From contig JANTQA010000012.1 of NCBI GenBank assembly GCA_027625915.1, positions 2,387,001 to 2,451,000 of the forward strand: DNA of 64,000 bases, given 5' to 3'. The notes beneath the pieces were generated by a model. It saw nothing but the letters and a program-made list of their open reading frames with translations. It searched no databases and was not told where the DNA came from. This document shows, piece after piece, positions 11,891 through 24,065 of the stretch; the first letter of the stretch is position 1; every line of letters begins with the position of its first letter. This stretch comes from Anaeramoeba flamelloides (taxonomy: Eukaryota; Metamonada; Anaeramoebidae). A program made the translations under genes and the position numbers.

Positions 11891-13087
11891 TTAATACAAC
11901 GAAACATTTCCTGGAACAAGAATTCCTCGATAATTAGAAATATATTCAATAATAACTTTATTCACACACCACAATTTATTAAAATCAAAATAAAGTTTTG
12001 TGCCATGTACAACTTTTGGAATTATAAAAATTCCGCATAATTGATGATTTATTGGCTTTCCCTTTGAGTTTGTTATTATTACCGAAATAACTAATTTTTT
12101 AGGTTGGGAATTTGGGTGATTATGATTTTGTATTACTGTGTATGATAACCCGGAAATCAAAGTTTTTGGTAAATAAAGTTGAAGTATTCTCGAAATGGGA
12201 TCGTATTTCATTTTTTTAATCCAAATTATTTTTTTTTTGACTAAATTTTCTTTTTGTGATTTTTTATTTTTATTTGAAATCCTTTTTGGAGAATTATTAC
12301 GAACCATTTCTTTATACAAATATTTTGAATTTGCTATACTGGTTGTGTTAATGATTAATTTTCCCAAGTGTATTAGTTTTGGTATATGTTTCTTTATTTT
12401 TTTTCTTTTGTGATTAATTTGCTTATTTTTATGATGATTAATTTTTTTAATACTTTTATTATTCCGTTTCTTGTTTTTCTTTTTATTATTATTATTATTT
12501 ATATTCTTTTGATTGTGCTTTTTTGGTAAAGTAATTATAAACGAAAGAATTTGACAAGTAATTTTTTTTGGAAATAATAAAGTAATTTGTGATTCTGGTG
12601 GGATTTTTTGAGTTTTTTGATTTGTCTTTGTTAAATATCCATTATTATTATCATCATCATCATCATCATCAGTATTTCTATTGAATGTTTCTTCGTCCCT
12701 ATCTTCAAACTCGCCGTCTACTGTTTCTTTTATATTATTACCAATAACATCAGAAAGATTGTTATTGTCATTTTCATTTTTACTAATATTCTTACCAATG
12801 CTGTTGTTATTATTAATATTATTCATTTCTTTTTGAATTATTGAATTTTGATCTATTTTAAATTTTCTTTTTTTTTGTTTTTTATATTCCTTTAATAAAT
12901 TCCATTTTGCTACAGGAATCAATTTAGTCAAGGTATCACCTGCATTACAGGTGATTATTGGATAATCTTTTTTATTATACCCCCAATAATCAACAATTAA
13001 AGTGATACTAGTCACATCTGATTTTTTTAATAGTGAAATTAATATTTCCAATTTTTTTAAACCCTTTGGTGCAAACCAAATATTTAA

Positions 13088-13123
<36 letters not shown>

Positions 13124-16100
13124 TGAAATTGAAATATTGTTTATAGGGGGTGAATATATACTTGTGGGGACATTATTTAAAATTAAATAATTTGGTATGT
13201 TTTTGTGTTCATTTTTACAATTATGCAAATACTGTTTTAGAGAAATAGAATTATTTGAAGAAGAAATTAATTTTAATAGTTTTTGATATTTTTTAGTTGA
13301 ATATTTTAATTCTTTATTTTCAATTTTCAAATTTTTCGAAATTTCATTCAAGTATTTTAAAATTCGTTTTTCTGATTTTAAAATTTTGGAACAATTTCTA
13401 CAAACATTTTTCTGTTCTTCCCAATTATATAGATTGATTAATTTTTTTTTTTTTTTTATACAATTTGAACAATAATTTTTTAAACAATATAGGCATTTAT
13501 TATTTTTTGTAAAATCGATCTTATTGTTGTTAACAATATTATTAACTTGAATATTATTATCTTTTTCATCATTATTAATTGATATAGGATTTGGAATAAA
13601 TGCCGTTGTGTTTTTATTTTTTGCTTTGCTATTATTAGTGATACAATTTTCATTTGAGCAATTGAGTTTTTTGGTTTTGCTTTTTTCTCTATTAACCAAT
13701 TCTATCAGAGTCTTTTCATCTCTAAAATATAAAAATCGTTCAGGATTGAAATCATATGGATTATAATTGTGCTGTATTAAAATGCGATCTCTTTCTGATT
13801 GTGAGATTGAAAATTTTAATCGTAATAATTCCAATAATAAACTTTGGAAAAATGTAATATTATTTGTGGTAATATTTTCGAAGGTCATTAGGCTTTGTAA
13901 ATGAGAAAGATATTCTTCAAATAGCCTTTCTTTATTATTTTTATAATTTGGCTTAAATTTTAAAATTGCGTCAATTGGGTCTTGATGTTTTATTAGTAAT
14001 CTATTCAGACTTTTATTAATTTTATTTATTTTTATTGCTTTTTTATCTTTATTCTTGGATTTGTTATTTTCTTCAAGTTTCTGATCTTGATTCGTATTAA
14101 TATAAATTGAATTGTTGTTATCGTTTGGATTATTTTCATTATGATTATTTTCAATTTGAAAAATATTTTTTTTTAATAATAAATTATTATTATTTTCAAA
14201 GAAATTTTTTTTTTTTTGAAAAATATTCATTATATTATTTTTTTTAAAAAATTGATTCATATTCTGAAACTTTGTAAAAAAATAAAAATTGTTTTTTTGA
14301 AAAGATTTGAAAGTTCTTTCTGATTTCCAAAAATTTTTGATGTGACTTGTTTTTTTAATTTCCTTTGGTAATATTAAATTAAATAAATCATGAATTTTAT
14401 GTAAATTTTTTTTTTTTTGAAATTTATTTTGGATATTTGCTTTATGATTATTTTTCTCTTTGACCTTCCCAAAAACATCTATTTTACCTAATATTAAATG
14501 ATGATCAATATTTTTTTTAAAGTCAATTAATGATTTTCCATAAAAATTTAACCATACAATTCTTGAAATGGTTTTTGGACAAGGCCTGAATCTGTAAATA
14601 TTATTTTTTATGATATTATTTGGTTCTTTATTATTATTATGTTTATTTTTTTTGTTATCTTGATATTTTTCCCTGACATGGTCACTATCATAATCATAAT
14701 CATCATCATCATCATCATCATCATTTGTATCAATGGCATTATTTCCGTCAAGATTATTATTAATATTATCCAAGTCATTATCATTAATAAATTTTTCAAA
14801 TAAATTTTTTTGGTTTTTTTGAAAAGAATACCATAATTTGGTACCATCAGCACAGAATGGTATTTTTTCATTATAATAGATGGTTTGCAATTCATCAATG
14901 GTATTGCCTACAGACAAGTCCATAAAATCTGGATAATGGCCATATTCTAATTCATGCCGAACTGTTAAACAAATTTCAGAAACAATACAAGGTTGATTTA
15001 ATAAAATTACAACACTAACTTTTGTACAATGCTTTGGAACTATCCATTTAATTTCTGGATCGTTTAATAATAATGGAAGTTTTGGTAAGATTTGGATTTT
15101 TTGTCGATGATTTTCAGAACGTGTAATTACTTTTTTACATGGAATACTTCTTAATAAACTTGATGGGAAATCAGATACAAGTTCAATATTAGAATTTTTC
15201 TTCTTGCTATTTTTACTTTTGCTTTTGCTTTTACTTTTGCCTTTATTATTGTTTTGATTTTTGCTTTTGTTAATTCCTAAAAAAATTTGTGATAATTTAT
15301 ATTTTAATTTATCATTGATTGATATTGAATATAATTTGCTTAATATTGGATAAGTTTTGACAGAAATTCCTCCAAATTTTTTTAAATAGTTCTTTAATAC
15401 TTGATCACCATTTTCAAATTTGTTTGTAAATAAAATTGATTGGATTCTTCCATTTATATAAAATAATTCTGCTAATGCTTTTTGTATTTGAAAATCCAAA
15501 ATTTCAGTAAATTTACTAAATTTTAAGTGCAGTAGATTCCAAGATTCCTTTTGCTTTAAATTTTGCCCTTGGTTTTGTTTTTCTTCATCTTCATCTTCAT
15601 TTTCATTTTCATCTTCATCTTCATCTTCTTTATTTTTGTCTTCTTCTTGATAATTATTCATTTCTTTTTGCAAATCACCATAATTTAATAATCCAATGCT
15701 AATTTTTCTACAAATCTCTGCAACGATTTGTTGTGAAATAAAATGCATTGAGGTGTTTGTTTGGAGTGGTTTTTTTGTGATGGTTAATCGAAATAATTTG
15801 TCTTGTCTTGTTTTTACATTAAAAATAAAATTTAAATTGTTTGGGGTGCAATTTAAAAAATTTTTTTTATTCTCGAATTTGAAATTCTTATGAGATTTTT
15901 CTAATTCTAATTTTCGGATTTTTGTTTTTGTCAAAAAGCCACTATTTAGTTTTGTTTTTGATAAAAATGGTTTAATTGCCTTCCAAAAGTTGGTAATACC
16001 CGAAGAATAATTTTCATTGTTGATTTGCCCATTCCAATCAAAATTATGGAAATTGAAATCCAAATCTACAATATTCTGGAAACTTTTAATTGAATTCTGG

Positions 16101-19100
16101 AAACTTTCAAACAATTTATTTTCATTCTTTGATTTTTTTTTTGGAAAAAAACTAAGGCAATTCAATGTTTTAATAAAATTGCTGGAAAATAGTTTTTTAT
16201 AATATTCAGTGGTGCCTTTATACGGTGATCTATTTATTCTAATTTTTTTTTTTATTTTTTGATTAATTGTTTTTATTCGGTATTTCCAATTGGTTGGAAC
16301 ATTTCCTATTCGGAAAATCATACTATACCACCAAAAAGTTTTTTTTTCTGGGATCTGTTGGAAAATAATTAATTCTGTTTCAGATTCATTGCCTGGTTCT
16401 TTGGATTTTTTTTTGTTTTTTGGATTTTTTATTATTATTATTTAAAATAATTTAAAATTAGGATATATTAAAGGTTTGTTATTGATTAAATTTGTTTTTT
16501 TTATTTGTAAAAAAGAGTGAAAAATTGGAAAAAATAAATTTTGAATTAAATTTTTTTTTACAATTAATGACTTTCTTATGGATCTAAATATCAATTAAAT
16601 TTCAGTTTCACATTTGATCAAATTAATATAATTAATTATTTGGTGATGATGAGAAATATCCTTTTTTAACTTGATGAAATGTATTTATGAAAAGTTATAG
16701 TTAAGTTTTGAGAATGATAACTAACATTTCTAAAGATAAATTATTTTTTTTTTTTTTATTATTTGATGAGTGAAAAATTTAATTTAAATTTTCCCATAAT
16801 GTATTGTAATTTTTTCGCTGTTCTGATTTTTTAAAAAAAAAAAGAAAAACATTGATGAATTTTCTCTCTTTTTCAAAAGTAGCATAATTTAAATTTTTTT
16901 TTCAGCCAAAGTTGTTCCAACCCTTCATTGAAAAATTATAAGAAACATTTAATAAATTTTTTTCTTTGATCTATTGATTTTATTTTAAGAGAAATAAACT
17001 TTTTCTTTTTTCTCAAGAAAAGAAAAAAGAAATAAAAAGTATTTTTAAACTGGTAGGGAAAAAATAGAGAATAAAATTTTTCATTTGATTAAGGGTCGAG
17101 TCATTACGGTTGAAAAATACTTTTCTTAAATGGATTAAAAAAATTTTGTAATTTTAATGAGTGCCTAATACCAATCAAAAACTAACCAACCACATGTGAA
17201 GCGTGATCGATCTCCAAAAATCAACAATCAAAAAAGGACATTTTTTTAGAAAAAAGCGCCAAAGAGAGCCACTCAATTTCCAATTAGAATGGTTGTGATT
17301 TATCATTTTGAAAACAACTGTGAATGATTTTGAAGGGTCACTCTTTGATGCTTTTTGAGATCTCGAAGATTTATTTTTTTCATTTTTTTCCTTTCTCGAA
17401 TTAGTTATTTTTTTCTAAAGAATATTACAAAATCCTTACTTTTTCAAATATAGAGAGTTACAGTTTAACCACAAATTAGATTAAATCGAATTAAATTGAT
17501 TGTACACTTTTAGAAAACAATTTGTTTTAAATTAAAGAAATTTAACCCTTTGGAAATTTAAAAAAAAAAAATAGAAGTAATTTTTAATTAAATTTTTGAT
17601 TTTTTGGAATTGAGAATGATTTTTCAACTTTTTTTTGTTAAATGTAATTTTTCACCAATGAGATCCTCTCAAAATTATTTTTTTGTTATTCCAATTTGAA
17701 TTTTGTCAATCAAAAGAAGGGCAATTCCACAATACCATTTTTGGTTTCAAGTTACTGTTTGAGTATGGAGTAAATTCACGATAAATGACTAGACTGTTAA
17801 TCATCAAAGTTTTCAAGCTAATTAATCCATGAAAATAATAACATGTTTTTAGCAACTGTTAAATAACTTTTTTAGAAAAATTAAACCTCTTTAAAGTTTG
17901 CAAAATACTTAGAAATTGATTTTTTCTTTTGAAATTTTATTTTGTTCTACAAACCATAAATTGGTTATGAAAAATTATGACAAACCTTAAATTTTATAAT
18001 CGAAGATTAAAAATTTTATGTTATCCATTTTTTGTTTTTTGGTTTTAATATTGACAAACAAATTTATTAAAAAAACTTCCATTAACGTAGATCTTCAATT
18101 TCCAAAATTGCAAAAATCTCAATTTTTTGACAATTTAAAAGCAATGATCGAAAAATACTTTCAAGTTTCTGTGATTTCTGTGATTTCTGTGATTTCAACT
18201 CTTACCATTGTGAAAAAAATTTGGTACATTAAAAAAAATTGGGTCAGTCAAAAATTTGTTTTCGTTTTTTAAATAATAAATATTAGCAAAATTATTTTTG
18301 ATCAAAGTAAAATTTTATGAACAAATCTTACATCCAAGAAAAACCAAAGTCACTATCAAACTATAATTTTCAAAATTAATATTAAATTGTTGCATTTTGA
18401 CTATTTAGAATTACTGTGGAACTCTAAAAAAACCGAATTTTAATTGTAAACTTTACTAAAAATAAGAGAACTATTTAATAGGAAATATTAAAATCTATTA
18501 ATTCAATAAAATATTTATCATTGCTAATTAACGCAAATTTATCAAAGTTAATCTTAAATATCCTTTTAAACTAAATTGAATCAAATAATCTTCCAAAAAA
18601 GCTATTTTTTCAGAAGAGATTGTTTTCCACTAATGTTTTACAATCAAAACTTCAAAATAACAAAATATCAAGATTTTAGAAACCATTTAAATTCTTTAAA
18701 TCCTCATAGACAAACTTTAATTTAAAACAGTTATTAATTTTTGGTCTTCCCAAACAATGAATAACTTGATCTTGGAATGAAATCTAATAAAAAAAAAATA
18801 ACATTTTTAGTAAAGTTTACAATTAAATGTCAATTTTTGTTTTTTAGAGTTCCACAGTAATTCTAAAAGGTTAAAATGCAACAATTTAATTTTACTTTTG
18901 AAAATTATAGTTTGATAGTGACTTTGGTTTTTCTTGGATGTAAGATTTGTTCATAAAATTTTACTTTGATCAAAAATAATTTTGCTAATATTTATTATTT
19001 AAAAAACGAAAACAAATTTTTGACTGACCCAATTTTTTTTAATGTACCAAATTTTTTTCACAATGGTTATGAAATTCAATTTTTGTAAACGTTTATAACA

Positions 19101-22069
19101 AGTAAAAAAAAAAAAAATATTTTTGATGTAAGAGAACATATTATTTAAATCTGAGACAAATCAATTTTTCTATTTCATAAAAGACAATTTTGTCATAGAA
19201 AATTGAATTTCTATGTCCTATAACTTTTCATGATGGATTTGAAACGACTGTAGGTTTTCGTAGAGTATCTTCAAGTTCTGGGTTTTTTTTTTACTGTTTT
19301 ATTCTGTGGAGTGTTCTAGGTTTTTTTTAATTTTAGAAATAAAAAGAAAATTTTAATAAATTTTCTTTTTATTTCTAAAATTAAAAAAAACCTAACGAAA
19401 AACTATTGATTTTCTGAGTAAACAGAAAACTCAAGAAAAATTAATGGCAATCTTGGAAATTCAAAAGAATGGGTGAAAACACAAAGATTGTACTCAATTC
19501 TTTTAAATTCTGGAAAAGTTAATGGCAATTTTTTTTAGTATAAGCTTTTGTTGAGAAAATTTATTGATTTTCTAATCAAAACTTTAAATCCAGAAAAGTT
19601 AACGGTGGGTTTTCTTTTTATTTAGAAAACCAATATATTTTACGAATAAAACAGATCACTTCAACAAAATAACAGTTAGTTTTTTTTGTAATTATTAATT
19701 TGATTCTGAAAATCTAATGATTTTTTCAAGAAAAAATAATAATTCAAAAAAAATATTGTCATGAACTTTTCACAAGTTTTCTGTTTACTAATAAAATAAA
19801 TAGATTTTCGTTAGGTTTTTTTTAATTTGAGAAATAAAAAGAAAATTTTAATAAATTTTCTTTTTATTTCTCAAATTAAAAAAAAACCTAGGACACTTCA
19901 CAGAATAAAACAGAAAACTAGTAACTCTGGGAACTTTACGAAAATTTGAATATTTTTTATCAGTTTATTATTTTTCTGTATTTGGAATTTAATGCGTATT
20001 TACTCCTTTTTTTAAAAATAATATTATATTAACTTGACTTTTTCATCATTAAAATTAAAAGTTTGAAAAAAAATTCAGTGAAACCGTTTTGAAAATAAAA
20101 AAATAGCATATAAATAGGAATTTTTTTTTCTAAAAGACTGGAAATTTAAAAACTGGATTATAAGATACCCCCCGTCTCTAAATTCCAATTTATATGCAAA
20201 CTTTGTAATATTATTTTTTTATTATGTTGTAAATAATTATTGCTTGATTGGTTACGTTTTGTATCTACCAAACAGATTTTTCTGTCTAGATATTTACCAT
20301 TTTTTCTTTTTCATGCAGCACATTATCCAATTAATAACAACTGATTTTAGAAATCTTAACTTGAGTGAATTTTTTTTATATGTTTCCTCAAGAAAGCATA
20401 ATCAAACAGTACTTTTTTATTTTTGTAATTTTTGTTCGAATTATTTTTATTATTATGCCTATTTAATATTTATGTGTGACCTATCTTGGAAACTTTTTCT
20501 TTTGGTAATAATTTTTTGATAATAATTTTTTGATGGTTTTCTTGTTGTATTTTTTTTCAAAGTTAAAAAATTTTCTTTTTTACGGATATTCCATAACAAT
20601 TTTCAGAGAGTCAAAGCAAAGATCAATATTTATATTCAATTTAAAGATTATTTCTAAAATTAATTATTCTTTGAGAAATCATTTCTTGATTCTCTTTTAA
20701 TAAAGTCAATTAAAAAGCAATATTTATTTGAATTGAAACAATTTTTAAAAAGGCACCAATTGTAAATTCTTGAAATTTTTTTGAAAGATCCACAGGCTAT
20801 TGTGAAGAATTTTGAGAGATGTTTTGAAACAAAAAAAGATCCTTTGTTTCTTGAATTGGTAAAGAGTACATTTTGTTTCCATTTAAACTTACAACTCCAG
20901 AACAGCTCTCTGAACTTTCTTTATTTTTAGCTTTGGATCGTTTTTTTTTTTTTTTGGAACCGATGAAAACAAAAGAAATAAAATAAAAAAAAATATTGAA
21001 TGTTACCAAATTTGCTATTGACACCACCAGCATAGTATTTTGTCCCAGTATTTAAATTTGATCTTCGTGTAATCACACAAATTTTTAATTTTTGTTTTCT
21101 GTTTGAAGAAATGTGTGCTTGTCCGTTTTTGACTGTGAGAAGATCTTTTGTTAAAGCACAGCCCTGTAAGAGCACTACACACCACCTTCTCAAACCAAGT
21201 TTTGTAAAGGGGATGGCTAACCAATTATTCCAACAAAAATCATTACGACATCTTTAATTTGTGAATTAGGTTCACGGTTTTGTGGTTGATTGGTTTCATA
21301 CAATTGTAAGCAAGTTCAAAAATATTGAAAGAAATATAAAAAAAAAAATTTTAAAATAAAAGCGAAAAGGTAAGAGGAAAAAAAGATTCAAATAAAAAAA
21401 AAAAAAAATCAATAGAAAAGAGGATACTCTCCAATTGGATAATCTGATGGGTAAGGACGGGTAATGTCTAAAGTTTCACAGTAGTAATGGAAGTTGTTAA
21501 TTGGGAATTGGTGGATTAAATTATTTGTTTTTGGAAAAGTTGTATTGTTTAAGGGAAGGAAGTGTAAGGGAATTCTGATCCAATGCGACTTTTCGATTGT
21601 TTTTATTCTGTTTCCCCCATGCAAACGAAGAGACGTTTTTGCAGATAAAACAACTAACAAATGCCCAAATTTTCCCATTATACAAAACCCAATCAAAGCC
21701 TTGCAACGAACATGCGTTTTTTCTTTGATACCTCTGTTTCTTAATGCTTCAAGAGCAGCTTTTTCATTGGTAAACAAATCATATCCCTCAATTCCAAAAT
21801 ACCTTATTTTCCCAAGAATTGGCTCGATGGAAAGTATTTGAGTGTCCTCTCTTGAACAGATTGAACTGATAATATACTGAATAGTGTTAAAAAAATCAAT
21901 TTGTTGTTGGTTTTTTTTTTTTTTGTTTTTTTTTTTTTTTATTAGGTTTTTTTCCTTCTTGTGTAAAAAAAGGCAATAAAAAGGAAATAATAAAAAAAAA
22001 ATTTACAATATGGTTAGAGTGTGACTGAACAATAAGGTGTGTAGTTTTTCGAATTCTTTTGCTACTCAT
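11891..22069 (-). CDS. SAC9-like phosphoinositide phosphatase family protein, catalytically degenerate
   Basis: I assemble four exons: 22069-22007, 21957-21428, 21251-21007 and 16392-11891. They total 5340 bases, giving 1779 residues. All junctions keep frame, with GTAAAT, GTATCC and GTAACA donors. The first acceptor could also lie 3 bases on, at 21954. Homology to plant SAC9 runs end to end: ISSICSREDTQI, CKALIGFCIMGKFGHLLVV, NFHYYCETLDITRPYPS, WNNWLAIPF...WCVVLLQG, FWWYSMIFRIGNVPTNW, PYKGTTEYYKKL, a discoidin-like segment (CIVSEICLTVRHE...LSVGNTIDELQ), a Cys-rich finger (about 13380-13500) and a C-terminal GTKLYFDF block. SAC9 acts on PI(4,5)P2 at the plasma membrane and endosomes. Here the CX5R(T) loop is ITKKPLQTN (about residues 484-492; 15755-15781), so the nucleophilic Cys and the Arg are absent, and the WW insert is replaced by an acidic run. 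A pseudophosphatase is likely. Identity is confident; function is inferred. Confidence 0.9.
17100..17720 (-). repeat. Dispersed repeat, minus-oriented copy (others at 51560-51960 and 62870-63250)
   Basis: The reverse complement contains CAATTTAATTCGATTTAATC, then a GATCTCAAAAA block and a GTTTTCAAAATG block. The same order is seen in the two plus-strand copies. It has no coding capacity. The ends are not clear, so the element class is unknown. It lies in the giant SAC9-like intron. Confidence 0.55.
18204..19067. repeat. Foldback element with 260-bp inverted arms
   Basis: The left arm (18204-18464, starting ACCATTGTGAAAAAAATTTG) is the reverse complement of the right arm (about 18804-19067) with only scattered mismatches and small gaps. 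The 340 bp between the arms shows no coding frame. This is the structure of a non-autonomous foldback DNA transposon. Just before it, CTGTGATTT is repeated three times (about 18168-18195). Confidence 0.8.
19293..19913. repeat. Compound hairpin element related to the GCCGTCAAGTGCC foldbacks
   Basis: The ends are inverted (CTGTTTTATTCTGTG at the left, CACAGAATAAAACAG at the right). Each is followed inward by a perfect AT-rich hairpin (TTTTTTTTAATTT.AGAAATAAAAAGAAAATTTTAA and complement) flanked by CCTAG or CCTAACG. The middle (19445-19530) carries the AATTCTTTTAAATTCTGGAAAAG hairpin of copies A and B. It looks like several family members joined together or a longer parent element. Confidence 0.65.
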
Positions 22070-22277
22070 CCAAGATCAAAAAAGAATATTGAGTTGCAAA
22101 AATTGTATTGAATTGAGAAACAAGCCTTGCAAAGATTCTGGAAATAATAAAAAAAAAAAAACTAAAGTGGACAAAAATGAAAGAGCTCAGGTTTATTTTC
22201 ATAAGGATTTGTTTTGATCTTTCTTAGTGATTTTCAAAAAGCTTTTTATAATGGGTTATAGTAAATAAACTGGAAGT

Positions 22278-23590
22278 GTTTAAGGGTCTAGTATCTTAAC
22301 AATTTCTTCTAGTAAATCTAGTGGTAAATTCAAAAAAAATTTTAACCTCATCTTGAAATTCCAAAATGAAGTTCAAATCTGGGTATTAAAAAATTAAACT
22401 TCCTTGCAATGAGATTGTTATTAATGAATTATGGTGTTTAAAAGTTTGATCTATTTTTCACATTTGAGAAAAGGTCAAAATTCGACATATATTTCGAAAT
22501 TTATTTCAAAAAAATTATTTTCTTTGAAAAAAGAAAGAAATCTAATTGACCAGTAAAGAAAGAGAAAAAAGTGACCTTAAAAATGAAACTATCAAGTTAT
22601 ACAAAAAGCTCAGTCAAAAAATCAACTTATTTTTAAAAAAATATAAATAATTCTCTTAAACTTTTAAAAAAAATATAATTTCCTTATTCTAAGATCAGTC
22701 CAAATCAATTTTTTAAGTTTTCTTAAACAAAAATATATAGGAGAAAAAAAACCAAAATACTAAACTAAAAATTCTCCCAAAATACTTTTTTAAAAACTGT
22801 AAAATTAAACTTGAAAAAATCAAGTTATATTTTTTAATTAGATTAATTTTAATCAATAATAAATAAACCAATCTTTATTTCTTCAGTAAGTTATTAACAA
22901 CACAAAGACTTAAAATATCAACAGGCTTTATTATAATTACTCAATTTTAAAAATATTTTCAAACAATTAAAAAAGATTCTAAGAAATAATGTAGATAAAA
23001 AAAAAATGGATATTATCAAGTAAGTGATACTAAGAATAATATTTTGTTGTTTATACATTTAATATTTGAAATCAAATATTTTCGAATTTTTCAAATTTCA
23101 TGAAATTTAATATATATTTGTAAATATTATAAACAATCAATTTTTTTATATCTTCAGTGGATTCTTTATTTGATTTATTTTTCTTATATTATTAAAATAA
23201 GATTAGTTGTTAAAATGTTATTTTTCTCGAGAAAAAATATTAGAAAAAATATAAAAAATAATAATATATTTTTCAGATCTACATCACTTGTTATATTTGT
23301 TATTTGTTTAAAAAATATCTGAAATTACAAATAGTAAGATTTTATCAAAATAATAACATTTTGACAAATTTTTCCCTATTTTTTTTTCACAAAATCCAAA
23401 CCAAAAGGTTGAGGATCTTTCTATCTAAAAAATATTTTGTGAAAAATGAACTTTCCATTAAAATGATAATATAATTCTCTAAAGTTAAGAAATGAGGTTT
23501 GTTTATCGGGTTTAATTGTACCCCCTGTATAAAAAATTTCTTATTAAATTTGTGGAAAAAAATAAATAAGAGTTGTTATTCTCTTAATAA
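22278..23590. repeat. Dispersed 1.2-1.3 kb element, copy b (TTAAGGGACTAGT family)
   Basis: It aligns with copy a over most of its length (AAATTCTCCCAAAATACTTTTTTAAAA, TTATTAACAACACAAAGAC, ATGAGGTT..TATCG near the right end). The left end is TTTAAGGGTCTAGTA; the right end is more decayed. The orientation is the same as copy a. It lies between two minus-strand genes. Confidence 0.6.
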
Positions 23591-24065
23591 AGGAAATAAT
23601 ACAATTTGGCGAAACGTTTTGAAAAAAATCTTTGAAGTGTGAAAAAATAGCTAATAGGAGATATAGAAATTGTTCAAGTTTAATGAGTTCTTCCAAATTA
23701 TATTTATTATACCAGAACTTGTTTGTCATCCTTAGTAGTTTTTTCATAGTGAGAAAACAATAAAATGAAAATAATTTTTTTAATTCTGAAATTCTATTTA
23801 TAATTACTGACAAATTGATATAATTTCGTTTTTTTCAACATAAAAATAAAAAATATAAAGACTAAAAATAAGATAATAAGTTGTATTTTTATTGTTATCA
23901 AATAGTATAAAAATTGTAAAAAAAATATTAAAATTTTAAGTATCAAAAAATATTCAACAAAATAATTAAAATAAAGAAGTCGAATTAAAAAAATAACTAA
24001 ACAAAATATTTTTTTCAAAAATATTCTATTCTATTCGATATTTTATATTTATCAATGTTATCAAT
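23591..24065. other. 3' flank of the DAG kinase-like gene, no gene seen
   Basis: The minus strand is open over 23544-24018 in two pieces, but the translations are Phe/Leu/Ile-rich with no recognisable domain and they partly overlap copy b. I treat them as chance open frames in AT-rich DNA. Confidence 0.35.

Larger units (their letters stand above)
16393..21006 (-). other. 4.6 kb third intron of the SAC9-like gene
   Basis: The donor is AAATTTG|GTAACA at 21007/21006 and the acceptor is AACCAG|GCAATG at 16393/16392. The split glycine codon joins in phase, and SAC9 homology runs straight across (GGVNSKF-G-NESETEL). The gene's other introns are 49 and 176 bp. The extra length is mostly repeats: a dispersed repeat (17100-17720), a foldback (18204-19067) and a hairpin cluster (19293-19913). 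No other gene is seen inside. Confidence 0.85.

Noticed and set aside
11891-16321. The 1476-residue frame as a complete gene starting at the ATG at 16321
   Set aside because: Conserved SAC9 residues (ETELIIFQQ, FWWYS) continue upstream of that ATG to a phase-matched splice acceptor at 16393, and the missing N terminus is found in three exons at 21-22 kb.
23544-24018. Two minus-strand open frames after the DAG kinase-like gene
   Set aside because: One overlaps a dispersed repeat and both are Phe/Leu/Ile-rich with no domain or ATG context; best seen as chance frames.
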